A stretch of 64,000 bases of DNA. It comes from Bacilli bacterium. Lineage in GTDB: Bacteria > Bacillota_I > Bacilli_A > RF39 > UBA660. The notes below the pieces were generated by a model. That model was not told the origin of the DNA and searched no databases. It saw only the letters and a list, made by a program, of their open reading frames with translations. The DNA is taken from contig JAEDES010000002.1 in the NCBI GenBank assembly GCA_016293205.1, forward strand, positions 1 through 64,000, in the 5' to 3' direction. Within the stretch, counting starts at the first letter, position 1; each line of letters opens with the position of its first letter. Below, one piece after another: positions 18,515-27,473 of this stretch. Both the position numbers and the translations under genes were made by a program.

Positions 18515-18844
18515 CTATTTCTCAGGTATTTTTATTATAAATTCTCCATCTTTTGAATATAAATACTTTTCTCTAGCATATCTTGCAACATAATCTGGAT
18601 CTTGTAATTTATCTGCATCTAATTTAAGTTCATCTTCCTTCTCTCTTAAGTAAGATAATTCTGCTTCTAATTCTTTCTTTTCACGATATTTTTCAATTAT
18701 TTCAACCCAATACTTTCCAATAGTGAATATAGTCGCAAGAATAATAATGATACTACCAACACCTAAAAGCAAAAATCTTCTAGTCTTTTTAACCTTACTT
18801 TTAGAAGTTTTTTTACCAGTTGTTTTAGCATTACCCTTAGACAT
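18515..18844 (-). CDS. divIC: Septum formation protein DivIC (FtsB family)
   Basis: DivIC is a bitopic division protein that works with FtsL and DivIB. The protein (109 residues) has a basic cytoplasmic tail, a membrane helix (about 26-45) and a coiled coil (REKKELEAELSYLREKEDEL), ending with the family segment DPDYVARYAREKYLYSKDGE. I use the ATG at 18844, which has GGTAGGTG upstream. It follows yabQ as in Bacillus. Confidence 0.92.
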   Translation of the reverse strand: MSKGNAKTTGKKTSKSKVKKTRRFLLLGVGSIIIILATIFTIGKYWVEIIEKYREKKELEAELSYLREKEDELKLDADKLQDPDYVARYAREKYLYSKDGEFIIKIPEK

Positions 18845-18915
18845 AATATTCACCTACCTTATCACAATATATTATATAGTAATTAAAACAAACAAACAAT
18901 AAAAGCACTTTACAT

Positions 18916-19185
18916 TTACTTATCTTTTACACAATTTAACAGAAATAAACTAGTAAAAACTCCCAAAATAATCATAAATAAGAAATATAAATGAATTATC
19001 CCATTATTAATAAATAGTAAAAAGAAAAAATATAGCAAAGAAAAAAACATCACATAAAAAAAGGAATATAAAATACTCCATTTATAAAAAAACAAAACTT
19101 TTCTAAAAAAGAATAAAAAACATCCAAAAACACATCCAAATACAAAAGAATAAATCAAAGAATATATTTGTATATTTAAACTCAT
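18916..19185 (-). CDS. yabQ: Spore cortex protein YabQ
   Basis: A small, strongly hydrophobic protein (89 residues, about three membrane helices). It overlaps yabP by four bases (ATGA) and precedes divIC, the same order as in B. subtilis, where YabQ is needed for spore cortex formation. The sequence itself is low in distinctive motifs, so the call rests on position, size and topology. Confidence 0.75.
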   Translation of the reverse strand: MSLNIQIYSLIYSFVFGCVFGCFLFFFRKVLFFYKWSILYSFFYVMFFSLLYFFFLLFINNGIIHLYFLFMIILGVFTSLFLLNCVKDK

Positions 19186-19472
19186 TTAAACAACCTACTA
19201 AATATACTTTCTTCTTTTTCTTTTTTAGAACTTTCTTCTACATAATTAATACTATTAACTAACCCCTTAATAGAAACATTACCAGATAAAGTATCTAATT
19301 TAACTAATTCTAAACCTTCTCCTTTTACTATCATAAATCCCATTATAGTCTCTAATATAAATTGATTATTGTCGAAATTTTCAATTTTCTTCACACCTGT
19401 AATAACTAAATTTTTTCTTTCAAGCAAACTAATACTATGATTGTAATTATTAATACTATTATCTTTATCCAT
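19182..19472 (-). CDS. yabP: Sporulation protein YabP
   Basis: YabP-family proteins are made in the mother cell and help spore coat and cortex assembly. The 96-residue protein aligns well with the family: HSISLLERKNLVITGVKKIENFDNNQFILETIMGFMIVKG, then LDTLSGNVSIKGLVNSINYVEE and a C-terminal FSRLFK. Normal length. It starts the yabP-yabQ-divIC run. The usual preceding rqcP (yabO) is not present here. Confidence 0.93.
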   Translation of the reverse strand: MDKDNSINNYNHSISLLERKNLVITGVKKIENFDNNQFILETIMGFMIVKGEGLELVKLDTLSGNVSIKGLVNSINYVEESSKKEKEESIFSRLFK

Positions 19473-19517
19473 ATAAATCCTCCAATAAAATATATGATAA
19501 AGATTATTTTTTAGAAC

Positions 19518-19541
19518 AAAAAAAGATGCCTAAGCATCTAA
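19518..19541 (-). terminator. Terminator after spoVG
   Basis: AAAAGATGC (19521-19529) pairs with GCATCT and flanking T (19534-19540) around CTAA, with a minus-strand T run. It separates spoVG from yabP. Confidence 0.8.
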
Positions 19542-19546
19542 TTTTA

Positions 19547-19819
19547 CTATTCTTCTTCACCTTCTGGAGCTGTTTTATAAGCTTCTAGAATTGATTCTTC
19601 AAACATAGCGCGAACTTCAGGATTAATTGGATGAGCGATATCACGGTAACCACCTGTAGCTGTCTTTCGGCTAGGCATAGCTATAAATAGTCCGTTATCT
19701 CCTTCAATTATACGAATATCATGTACTGCAAAGCTATCATCAAGTAATACTGATGCAATTCCCTTCATACGAGAACCTTCTTTTTCAATTTTACGTACAT
19801 TTACAGATGTAATTTTCAT
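19547..19819 (-). CDS. spoVG: Regulatory protein SpoVG
   Basis: SpoVG is a small nucleic-acid-binding regulator affecting sporulation, division and cell-surface genes. The 90-residue protein shows the hallmark stretch [25 protein letters not shown] followed by [14 protein letters not shown] choose the second ATG (19819), as the first one (19825) is only two bases from the GGGAGG. It has its own terminator. In sporulating Bacilli it is typically under SigH control; no promoter was assigned. Confidence 0.95.
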   Translation of the reverse strand: MKITSVNVRKIEKEGSRMKGIASVLLDDSFAVHDIRIIEGDNGLFIAMPSRKTATGGYRDIAHPINPEVRAMFEESILEAYKTAPEGEEE

Positions 19820-19915
19820 GAACATTTCCTCCCTTTTAAAGTATAATAACTTTATACAATAATTTTATACCAAAAACCTTGAAATTGCAACATTTTTTAA
19901 TATATAGCCCTTATC

Positions 19916-20125
19916 CTACAATATTTCTAAATTACCGATTAATAAATCACTATAAGAAAAACTTTTTACAGTACCATTACTATCTAAAATAGTAAAAACA
20001 GCAGGATAAATACCAATGATTTTACCAGTAAACTCATCTAGCATATTTCTAGATCCATGAAAAACAAATTTTCTTTCTACTTCTAAGTTATCTAAAACAA
20101 GATTTTTAACTTTATCAATCATCAT
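19916..20125 (-). CDS. veg: Veg family protein
   Basis: A 69-residue protein of the Veg family, described in B. subtilis as highly transcribed and promoting biofilm formation. It contains the conserved pattern GKIIGIYPAVFTILDSNGTVKSFSYSDLL. It overlaps yabG by four bases and follows it, as in Bacillus (yabG-veg). It is slightly shorter than the 86-residue B. subtilis protein. Confidence 0.85.
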   Translation of the reverse strand: MMIDKVKNLVLDNLEVERKFVFHGSRNMLDEFTGKIIGIYPAVFTILDSNGTVKSFSYSDLLIGNLEIL

Positions 20126-20886
20126 CTTGGATACCCCACATACATAGTTCCATTCGTAATAATACCACCTATACCCTCACTACCATACTTTGTCTTTTCA
20201 AGTATTTCAATTAAATCAATACTCTTATTCTTATCAGATAATGCTAAAGAAGAAGCAACAATTGCTGGATCTAAAGCATGGATATTAATACGTTTGGGAC
20301 TAGATGCAAAATTAGCACCTGCTTTAATTAAGGCCTCATAATTGGATTGACAAGCCCCCGCAATAATAATTAATTTATCCTGACTTTTTTCATATTTTCT
20401 AGCTTCTTTAACACACATAATAAAATTATCTGTATTTTGATATTCATTCTCTCTTCTAGAATAAAAAGCATCATGACCAGTCACAACAACAATATCCGGA
20501 TTATATTCTTCTAACAAGGAACCTATTTTAGATGGCATATCAATCTCATTTAAACAAATGCCATTTGCTTTAATATTCATTTCTTTATAAAAATTCATAC
20601 ATCTATCTAAATACTCATTATCACCATCAATATGAAGTACACTACCTGGAATATAAAAATAAGTAGAACGATCTAGTCTCATTTTACTTACATTTTCTTT
20701 TATAATATCTAAATCGCTACTAGAAGTAGCACTACTTTTCATTAAATCCTTTACAGGAGCATCTGCATATAATCTAACATCTACTCCCTTCAAAAATACA
20801 ACTTCTGGATTAATATCAACAATCCTAAATAAAATATCATGTTTATGAGATATTCTAGTAACCAAATCCCCTATTTTATAATTCAT
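20122..20886 (-). CDS. yabG: Sporulation-specific cysteine protease YabG
   Basis: YabG (peptidase family U57) processes spore coat proteins during sporulation. The 254-residue protein has the typical parts: N-terminal KIGDLVTRISHKHDILFRI, then LHIDGDNEYLDRC, VVVTGHDAFY, and the highly conserved GACQSNYEALIKAGANFASSPKRINIHALDPA. Length is a little under the Bacillus protein. GGTGAT precedes the ATG. It is a strong marker for endospore-forming ancestry. Confidence 0.95.
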   Translation of the reverse strand: MNYKIGDLVTRISHKHDILFRIVDINPEVVFLKGVDVRLYADAPVKDLMKSSATSSSDLDIIKENVSKMRLDRSTYFYIPGSVLHIDGDNEYLDRCMNFYKEMNIKANGICLNEIDMPSKIGSLLEEYNPDIVVVTGHDAFYSRRENEYQNTDNFIMCVKEARKYEKSQDKLIIIAGACQSNYEALIKAGANFASSPKRINIHALDPAIVASSLALSDKNKSIDLIEILEKTKYGSEGIGGIITNGTMYVGYPR

Positions 20887-20916
20887 ATAATCACCAATAA
20901 ATTATATGAATCAAAA

Positions 20917-20942
20917 TAAAAAAAAGAACCTTAGTTCTTTTT
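20917..20942 (-). terminator. Terminator overlapping the nrtR 3' end
   Basis: AAAAGAAC (20922-20929) and GTTCTTTT (20934-20941) around CTTA, T run on the minus strand. Confidence 0.8.
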
Positions 20943-21749
20943 ATATCTAAACAATGCCGATGGTCTATGACCTTCTCCACCTTGAACATGTTCAGTCTTT
21001 TCAACTTTATCTGCAATAATTCTTCTAAATGCAGGTGCAAGTAATTTTTTATTAAGAATAACTTCATATACTTGTTGTAAATCACCTAAAGAGAATAATT
21101 CAGGCATCATATTAAATACAACATCAGTATATCCAATCTTATTCTTTAATCTTTCAATACCAGCCCATATTACAACAGGATGATCAAATGCTAAAGAATC
21201 ATTCTCAAGTACTGAAAATTTATATCTATCAGTAGTCTTATCTCTTAATGTTTTACCAATCTTAAATTTAATAGTTTCATTACCATTATCAAGAATTACT
21301 AAAACATCATCTTTTTCTTCAAAATAAGTAATATTAAACCATGATGCATTACTATTTAATTTATCCTTTAAACGATTCTTATCAACTAAAGCCATATAAG
21401 TAGTTGAAACAACACGCATACGAGGATCTCTATTAATTGATCCATATGTATATAATTGTTCTAAATATATATCTTTTAAATTAGTTTCTCTTTCAAGGAT
21501 TCTAACAGGACAATCTTCTAATTCTTCATGAACATCTAAAAATCCTCCTGGTAAACACCACTTATCTTTAAATGGATAATCATCTCTTTTTACAAGTAAA
21601 ACACTCATATACTTTTTACTAGATTTACGATAATTCTCATGTTCTTCATCACTAATACTAAAGATTAATATATCTGTAGTCATACTAAGTCTTTCATAAT
21701 CATCCGGATTATATGCTTTTAAAAACTCTTCTTCACTTTTATACATCAT
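20931..21749 (-). CDS. nrtR: NrtR-type Nudix-related transcriptional regulator of NAD metabolism
   Basis: NrtR proteins join a Nudix-like effector domain (sensing ADP-ribose or NAD-related ligands) to a winged helix that represses NAD genes. Here residues 1-150 are Nudix-like with a degenerate box (GGFLDVHEELEDCPVRILE..., 68-91: the RE pair reads RI, one of the EE residues is Arg and the Gly is Asn), so hydrolysis is unlikely. Residues 187-272 match the NrtR C terminus (FDHPVVIWAGIERLKNKIGY, FSLGDLQQVYEVIL, and a final RPSALFRY). The likely target is the NAD operon ending at 24243. GAGGTG precedes the first ATG. Confidence 0.85.
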   Translation of the reverse strand: MMYKSEEEFLKAYNPDDYERLSMTTDILIFSISDEEHENYRKSSKKYMSVLLVKRDDYPFKDKWCLPGGFLDVHEELEDCPVRILERETNLKDIYLEQLYTYGSINRDPRMRVVSTTYMALVDKNRLKDKLNSNASWFNITYFEEKDDVLVILDNGNETIKFKIGKTLRDKTTDRYKFSVLENDSLAFDHPVVIWAGIERLKNKIGYTDVVFNMMPELFSLGDLQQVYEVILNKKLLAPAFRRIIADKVEKTEHVQGGEGHRPSALFRYKKN

Positions 21750-21785
21750 GTTAATAACACCTCAAACCTATCATAACATAAAAAG

Positions 21786-21810
21786 AAAAAAAGTACTACT
21801 TAGTACTTTT
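21786..21810 (-). terminator. Terminator overlapping the acyl-CoA synthetase 3' end
   Basis: AAAAGTACT (21789-21797) and AGTACTTTT (21802-21810) around ACTT; the stop codon lies in the hairpin. Confidence 0.8.
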
Positions 21811-23526
21811 ATTTTCACTCTCAAGTTCACGATAATTTACTTTACCAATTAAAGTTTTAGGTAAACTTTCTCTAAATTCAAATTCTTTTGGAACCATATA
21901 AGCAGCAAGATTCTTTTTACAATAATCTTTAATATCCCCTCTTACTTTCATACGATCCTTAACTCCTTCTTTTAAGACAATATACGCTTTTGGTACTTGT
22001 ACTTTATAAGGATGTGGAATTCCAATAACACCACAGTTTAATACATCAGGATGTTTCATTAATACATTTTCAATATGTGATGGGTAAACATTATATCCAG
22101 AAACAATAAGCATTCTTTTTAAACGTGAAACATAGAACACAATACCATCTTCAGTCATATATCCTAAGTCTCCAGTATGAACCCAAATCTTTCCTTTTTT
22201 ATCCATTTGTAATATTTCATTTGTTTCTACTTCATTATCTAAGTATCCTGCCATAGTTGCTGGACTATGAACACAAATTTCCCCAGTTTCTCCATAAGGA
22301 ACTTCTTCCTTAGTATCTGGATTAACAATCTTAATTTCATTACTTGGGAATGGAATTCCAATAGAGCCAGGAACAGTTGCATCAAGTATTTGTGCACAAA
22401 CAGGTCCACCAGTTTCAGTCATACCATAACCTTGAATAATACTTAAATCAGCACCATGTGCTCTAAAGAATTTATTAACAGCATCATTTTTTTCAGGAAC
22501 TAAACTATCTCCTCCAGAAATTACATACTTAACATAAGATAAATCCATATTATCAAAATGCTTATTTGTAAGTAAAGCCTCATATAAAGTAGGAACTCCC
22601 GCTACTATGGTTGGCTTATATGAAGTAAATAATTTATCAAATCTCTTAGCATCAAATTGTGGAATTAAAATTACAGTTGCACCCAAACATAAAGCATCAT
22701 GTACGCATACACATAAGCCAAAACAATGAAACATTGGCAATACTGCAAGCATTGAATCACTACTATCGATTTTAGGAAATAAGATAGGTGCTTGCTTAGC
22801 TAAAGCGTTAATATTACCATTAGTTAAAACAATATTTTTAGGAGTACCAGTAGTACCACCACTATGTAAGATTACTGCAGGTTGATCTTTTGTTGTTTTA
22901 ACAAGAACTTTATTAGTATAATGTTTACCTTTTTCCATAAAGTCATGCCAATACATATAAGATTCACTTCGTTTAGGTTTTTCAATCTTTCTACCAGCAG
23001 TTAAATTATAACCAAATTTTAATAATGTAGGCATTGAATCACTTGCAGATACAACAATAGTTTTATATACAGCAGTATCCTCAATTATCTCTTTAACCTT
23101 TTTATAACTTAAGTTAATTGCAATAAGCATAACACTCTTTGTACTATTTAAAGAAAACTTAATTTCTTCTTCAGCAGAAAGAGGATGAATTATATTTGCA
23201 ATTGCCCCAATTTCATTAATTGCATAAAATGCAATGACAGCCTCAGGAGTATTAGGCATACAAATCGTAACAACGTCCCCCTCACGAATGCCTTGACTAC
23301 GTAAAGCCTTTGCACAAATATTAATTTCATTTAAAAATGTACGTCTAGACATCTTTTTATTAAAATAATTAAGTGTAGTCTTATCTAACACATTTTGACT
23401 ACAATCTCTCATATATTCATAAACAGATACATTAGGTACTTCAATTTCTCTTTTATCCTTGTCATAATATTTATCCCAAGGATGTTTATATTTCATTTTA
23501 TTAACCATTTTATCAAATAATTTCAT
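21796..23526 (-). CDS. Acyl-CoA synthetase (AMP-forming, FadD-like)
   Basis: A member of the ANL superfamily that activates a carboxylate, probably a fatty acid, with ATP and CoA. The 576-residue protein has the AMP-binding P-loop (ILHSGGTTGTPKNIVLTN, about 219-236), the QGYGMTETGG motif, and the HTGDLGYMTEDG and SRLKRMLIVSGYNVYP motifs. A GKVNYREL-type lysine lies near the end. Residues 1-30 are basic and it could sit at the membrane. It is divergent from a tetR gene, and a palindrome lies between promoter and RBS. The exact substrate is not shown by the sequence. Confidence 0.85.
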   Translation of the reverse strand: MKLFDKMVNKMKYKHPWDKYYDKDKREIEVPNVSVYEYMRDCSQNVLDKTTLNYFNKKMSRRTFLNEINICAKALRSQGIREGDVVTICMPNTPEAVIAFYAINEIGAIANIIHPLSAEEEIKFSLNSTKSVMLIAINLSYKKVKEIIEDTAVYKTIVVSASDSMPTLLKFGYNLTAGRKIEKPKRSESYMYWHDFMEKGKHYTNKVLVKTTKDQPAVILHSGGTTGTPKNIVLTNGNINALAKQAPILFPKIDSSDSMLAVLPMFHCFGLCVCVHDALCLGATVILIPQFDAKRFDKLFTSYKPTIVAGVPTLYEALLTNKHFDNMDLSYVKYVISGGDSLVPEKNDAVNKFFRAHGADLSIIQGYGMTETGGPVCAQILDATVPGSIGIPFPSNEIKIVNPDTKEEVPYGETGEICVHSPATMAGYLDNEVETNEILQMDKKGKIWVHTGDLGYMTEDGIVFYVSRLKRMLIVSGYNVYPSHIENVLMKHPDVLNCGVIGIPHPYKVQVPKAYIVLKEGVKDRMKVRGDIKDYCKKNLAAYMVPKEFEFRESLPKTLIGKVNYRELESENKSTK

Positions 23527-23542
23527 TAATTCACCTCATTTT

Positions 23543-23558
23543 TTCAACACTTGTTGAA
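23543..23558. promoter_or_regulatory. Palindromic operator between acyl-CoA synthetase and tetR
   Basis: TTCAACACTTGTTGAA is a perfect 7-2-7 inverted repeat, five bases from the synthetase RBS (GAGGTGA at 23531-23537). It is a likely binding site for the divergent TetR-family protein. Confidence 0.65.
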
Positions 23559-23572
23559 TAAATTACAAATGC

Positions 23573-23602
23573 ATTATATAATTAATTCATATGAAAAAAC
23601 AA
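23573..23602 (-). promoter_or_regulatory. Candidate promoter of the acyl-CoA synthetase
   Basis: Minus-strand TTGTTT (23597-23602), 18 bp, TATAAT (23573-23578). The palindrome lies 15 bases downstream of the -10. Confidence 0.4.
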
Positions 23603-23669
23603 GCATCAATATAAGTTAAATTGAAAATTATTAAACAGAAATCACAAAAGTGTTTAAGAAGAGGTAGTT

Positions 23670-24233
23670 ATGGACAGAAGAACAAAATATACTAAAAAAA
23701 TAATAAAAGAAACATTTATAAATTTATTAGAACAAAAAGAATTAACAAAAATCACAGTAAGTGAAATATGTGAAATAGCCGACATCAATAGAGCAACATT
23801 CTATAGATATTATTTAGATGTATATGATTTATTATCAAATATACAAAAAGAAATTGAAGAAGAATTAAGAAACGCATACCATCCACAATCTGAAACAGAT
23901 AATACAGTATCAAACTTTTCAAAAGCCTTACTAGAAGTAATGTTAAAAAATAAAAAATTAGTAAAAGTACTATTTGATACAAACAACAATATCTTCTTCC
24001 TAAATACGATTCTTGAAGTAGCCTATGAAAAATGTAAAGAAAAATGGAAAAGTTATCTACCAGAACTATCTGATGAAGATATTGAATATGCATCAGTATT
24101 TATTTTTAATGGAGCATTAGGAGTTGTAAATTTCTGGGTAAAAAACGATTTTGATAAAGATATTGATGAAATATCAAATATAATTGAAAGTATAAGTTAT
24201 TACGGAACACGTAGATTTATATATAAAAAGTAG
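23670..24233 (+). CDS. TetR-family transcriptional regulator
   Basis: The only plus-strand gene on this arm. The 187-residue protein has an N-terminal TetR helix-turn-helix (TKKIIKETFINLLEQKELTKITVSEICEIADINRATFYRYY, residues 8-48) and an all-helical ligand domain. It resembles the DhaS-like TetR subgroup. Divergent orientation suggests it controls the acyl-CoA synthetase through the palindrome at 23543-23558, perhaps with acyl-CoA as effector; both points are inference. GAGGTAG precedes the ATG. Confidence 0.9.
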   Translation: MDRRTKYTKKIIKETFINLLEQKELTKITVSEICEIADINRATFYRYYLDVYDLLSNIQKEIEEELRNAYHPQSETDNTVSNFSKALLEVMLKNKKLVKVLFDTNNNIFFLNTILEVAYEKCKEKWKSYLPELSDEDIEYASVFIFNGALGVVNFWVKNDFDKDIDEISNIIESISYYGTRRFIYKK

Positions 24234-24250
24234 GACCAAGTCCTACTTTT
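24226..24250. terminator. Bidirectional terminator between tetR and nadK
   Basis: A perfect 11-bp stem (24226-24236 with 24240-24250, CAA loop) with T runs on both strands. It contains the stop codons of both convergent genes, tetR and nadK. Confidence 0.9.
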
Positions 24251-25049
24251 CTTTTTCCAATAATTTATCATTTACTACTTTTATAAAATGAAAATCATTC
24301 ATTCTTAAACACTTAATACTCTTTTTAGAGATCTTTGTTTCAATCTTAATAACATTTTCTATTTTTTTATTAACTCCATCTATCATAAAGAAAACATTCT
24401 TATTATCCTTTGGTACTAAAGATATAATCTTATCACTTGGAACAATAACACTATTAACTAAACTTCTATATATCCTATTATTTAAAGGAGCAATCGGTGT
24501 AATAGATAAAGTCTTCAAAGTATTATAAATAATACTACCACCAAAACTCATATTATAAGCAGTACTTCCAGTACTAGTACTAATAAGTAATCCGTCACCT
24601 GTAAAATTCTCTAATAGTTCATTATCTACATAAACATCAAGTTTCATAGTATTAAAATCCATATCACGAACAACAATCTCATTTAAAGAATCAAATAAAA
24701 CCACTTCATCTTCAGTAATAACCTTACTCTCTTGAATACCAATTTCTTCAATCTTATAATTATCTGAATTTAGTCTTTTAACAAAATCAGCACATTTATC
24801 AATATCTATTTCTTGTAAAAATCCAAGCGTACCACTATTAATTCCAATGTAATAAATATCTTCATTAAATTTAGTATCTTTAACCATTCTAAGAAAAGAT
24901 CCATCTCCACCAATTGAAATAGCTAAATCATAATTTCTACTAACAATCTTAAAATCATATTTTTTTAATTCAAGTTCTAAATCCTTCGCAACTATCTTAG
25001 ATTTCTCATTATCATTTATAAACAATTTTATCTTATTAATTTTCCTCAT
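24243..25049 (-). CDS. nadK: NAD kinase
   Basis: The enzyme phosphorylates NAD to NADP. The 268-residue protein has the GGDGSFL motif (about residues 49-55), NSGTLGFL, and the conserved STSTGSTAYNMSFGGSI stretch. Normal length. It is the last gene of the NAD operon, two bases after nadD. Confidence 0.95.
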   Translation of the reverse strand: MRKINKIKLFINDNEKSKIVAKDLELELKKYDFKIVSRNYDLAISIGGDGSFLRMVKDTKFNEDIYYIGINSGTLGFLQEIDIDKCADFVKRLNSDNYKIEEIGIQESKVITEDEVVLFDSLNEIVVRDMDFNTMKLDVYVDNELLENFTGDGLLISTSTGSTAYNMSFGGSIIYNTLKTLSITPIAPLNNRIYRSLVNSVIVPSDKIISLVPKDNKNVFFMIDGVNKKIENVIKIETKISKKSIKCLRMNDFHFIKVVNDKLLEKEK

Positions 25050-25051
25050 AA

Positions 25052-25636
25052 CTACACCTCGTTTATATATAACTGATTGTCTAAAATATATTGATATACA
25101 TCACTATCTAAGTATTTTACAATATCTTTGCTTAATACATTTTTTCTAATATAAGTAGAACTTAAATCATTTAAATCCATATTTACAACAACAATATTAT
25201 CTTTATATTCAAAAAATCGTATCAATAATTCATTTATTAGATTGGTATTTCTTTCTATAACTAAGAACTTATAATTCTTTAACAAATATTCTCCGTTTTT
25301 CCACTTATCAATATAACTTAAATTATCACTTCCACAGATAAAATAAATTTCATCTTCTGGATATAGATTACTAAAATAATCTAATGTATCACAAGTATAA
25401 ACTACATAATCTTTCATTTCATAATCACTAACCATCATATTAGGATTTTTATCAGTAACTAACTTTATCATATCTAATCTATATTTATTGTCAATCAAAT
25501 TATTCTTATATTCATATTTACATCCAGTAGGAACAAAAATAATTTTATCCACATACCTATTTAATAAAAACTTAGCAATCTCTTCATGTCTTTTATGTAT
25601 AGGATTAAAACTTCCTCCAAAAACACCAATCTTCAT
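25052..25636 (-). CDS. nadD: Nicotinate-nucleotide adenylyltransferase
   Basis: It makes nicotinate adenine dinucleotide from NaMN and ATP. The 194-residue nucleotidyltransferase shows GVFGGSFNPIHKRHEEIA (ATP-binding HxGH-type motif), FVPTGCKYEYK and the C-terminal ISSTYIR-like segment SSTYIRKNV. GGTGAT precedes the ATG. It lies between nadE and nadK in the operon. Confidence 0.95.
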   Translation of the reverse strand: MKIGVFGGSFNPIHKRHEEIAKFLLNRYVDKIIFVPTGCKYEYKNNLIDNKYRLDMIKLVTDKNPNMMVSDYEMKDYVVYTCDTLDYFSNLYPEDEIYFICGSDNLSYIDKWKNGEYLLKNYKFLVIERNTNLINELLIRFFEYKDNIVVVNMDLNDLSSTYIRKNVLSKDIVKYLDSDVYQYILDNQLYINEV

Positions 25637-25647
25637 ATAATCACCAT

Positions 25648-27471
25648 CTAAAAATTATCAATTTCATTCAACCAAATATTCATACTAACATCACTATTCA
25701 TAACAAAGTCTTTCTTAGAATCAAGACTAACACTACCAACCTTCACTCCGTCAGGAACACAATTTCTCTTAAATTGTTGAGTAAAGAAACGTCTAACAAA
25801 TACTTTTAACCATTTCTTAATATCATCATCACCAAAACTATTTTTAAAAGTCTCTCTCGCAATAAAATATATTTTCTTAATAGATTTACCCTTATAGAAA
25901 TGATATAAGAAGAAATCATGTAATACATAAGGTCCAATACTACTTTCAGTCTTTTGTAAAATATTACCAGCTTCATCTGGTGGAAGTAATTCAGGAGAAA
26001 TAGGAGTATCTAAAATACTATTAATTACTTTACTTTGCTTCTTATTAGCATTATCACTAAACCATTTAACAAGAATTCTAACTAAAGTCTTAGGAATATT
26101 AGCATTTACTGAATACATACTCATATGATCCCCATTATAAGTACACCATCCAAGCGCAGCCTCACTTAAGTCCCCTGTACCAATAACAAATCCATCTTCC
26201 ATATTCGCAACATCCATTAAAATTTGAGTTCTTTCACGAGCTTGTAAATTTTCATATGCAACACTGCGATCATTTTCATCTAATCCAATATCTTTCATAT
26301 GTAAAATTGATGCATCCTTAATACTAATTTCTCTTAAAGTAGCACCATATTCTTTAACAAAGTCACATGCATTATTATAAGTACGTCCAGTAGTACCAAA
26401 ACCTGGCATTGTAATACCAATAATATTTTTTAAATCAAGTTTAAGTTTCTTATAAGCTTCTACAACAATTAAGAAAGCTAAAGTAGAATCAAGTCCTCCA
26501 GAAATACCAAGTACACATTTAGGATATCCAAGTTGTTTTAAGCGCCTAGCAAGCCCACAACTTAAAGTATTAACAATATCACTACATCTATTATTAAAGT
26601 CATCATCACTTGGTACAAAAGGATATTCTTTATATAAACGATTAAACACTTCTCTATCAACAACATCTACATCAATAAATTCATTATATTTACCAACAAT
26701 ATCTTCATAATCAACATCAGCATAAATAATATTACTCTCAAAATCAAATCTTTCATTATTATTAAGCAACTTTCCATTTTCGTAGATAAAACTATATCCA
26801 CCATATAATCCTGCACTACTAGATTCATTTAATCCACAACTTGTATAAACTAAAGCACTTTTATTATGTTTAGAATCAACCATTAAAGTATTTTTAATAA
26901 ACTCATAGTTACCAACTAATTCATACTGACTATCATTCATAAATCCAATACCAGTTAAATATCTACTATCAAACCCTACACTAAATACTAAATTAGAATC
27001 ATTAATATCTCTAAATACTAAGTTATTTCCAACTATTACATCATTACCTAAAAAATTGTAAGTAATAATACCTTCATCCCAAGAAGCAAACCATCTATTT
27101 TCAAAATCATAATCAACATACTTTTTAGGAATAATTCCAACCACATTATTTTTGTTAACTACAAGATTACAATTATATAATTTACCTCTTATTTTTAAAG
27201 GTGCACCTAAAATATATGTAATATCAATATTCTTAGTCTTTTCAATAATATATTTAATACTATTTTCAATTTCATTAATTAAACTATCTTGGTAAAATAA
27301 ATCTCCACAAGAATAACCAGTTAAAGATAACTCAGGAGTATTAACAATACTAATTCCTTTAGCAAAAGCTTCTTTTATCAATTTAACTAATTCTTCTCTA
27401 TTAAACAGAGGATCTCCTATTTTCAAATTATTAACAATATTTCCTACTCTTATAAATCCATACTTTTTCAT
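25648..27471 (-). CDS. nadE: Glutamine-dependent NAD+ synthetase
   Basis: It amidates nicotinate adenine dinucleotide to NAD. The 607-residue protein has an N-terminal nitrilase-type glutaminase domain (NTPELSLTGYSCGDLF near residue 43; catalytic Cys in YTSCGLNESSSAGLYGGYS) and a C-terminal synthetase domain with the P-loop LGISGGLDSTLAF and GTGDLSEAALGWCTYNGDHM. The glutamine-using long form allows use of glutamine instead of ammonia. AAGGAG precedes the ATG. Confidence 0.96.
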   Translation of the reverse strand: MKKYGFIRVGNIVNNLKIGDPLFNREELVKLIKEAFAKGISIVNTPELSLTGYSCGDLFYQDSLINEIENSIKYIIEKTKNIDITYILGAPLKIRGKLYNCNLVVNKNNVVGIIPKKYVDYDFENRWFASWDEGIITYNFLGNDVIVGNNLVFRDINDSNLVFSVGFDSRYLTGIGFMNDSQYELVGNYEFIKNTLMVDSKHNKSALVYTSCGLNESSSAGLYGGYSFIYENGKLLNNNERFDFESNIIYADVDYEDIVGKYNEFIDVDVVDREVFNRLYKEYPFVPSDDDFNNRCSDIVNTLSCGLARRLKQLGYPKCVLGISGGLDSTLAFLIVVEAYKKLKLDLKNIIGITMPGFGTTGRTYNNACDFVKEYGATLREISIKDASILHMKDIGLDENDRSVAYENLQARERTQILMDVANMEDGFVIGTGDLSEAALGWCTYNGDHMSMYSVNANIPKTLVRILVKWFSDNANKKQSKVINSILDTPISPELLPPDEAGNILQKTESSIGPYVLHDFFLYHFYKGKSIKKIYFIARETFKNSFGDDDIKKWLKVFVRRFFTQQFKRNCVPDGVKVGSVSLDSKKDFVMNSDVSMNIWLNEIDNF

Positions 27472-27473
27472 AT

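Noticed and set aside
20891..21085. Open frame inside nrtR in another frame
   Set aside because: Lies in the shadow of the well-supported nrtR frame, without RBS or family match.
22108..22134. Possible parS in the acyl-CoA synthetase gene (AACGTGAAACA)
   Set aside because: The left half does not match the consensus.
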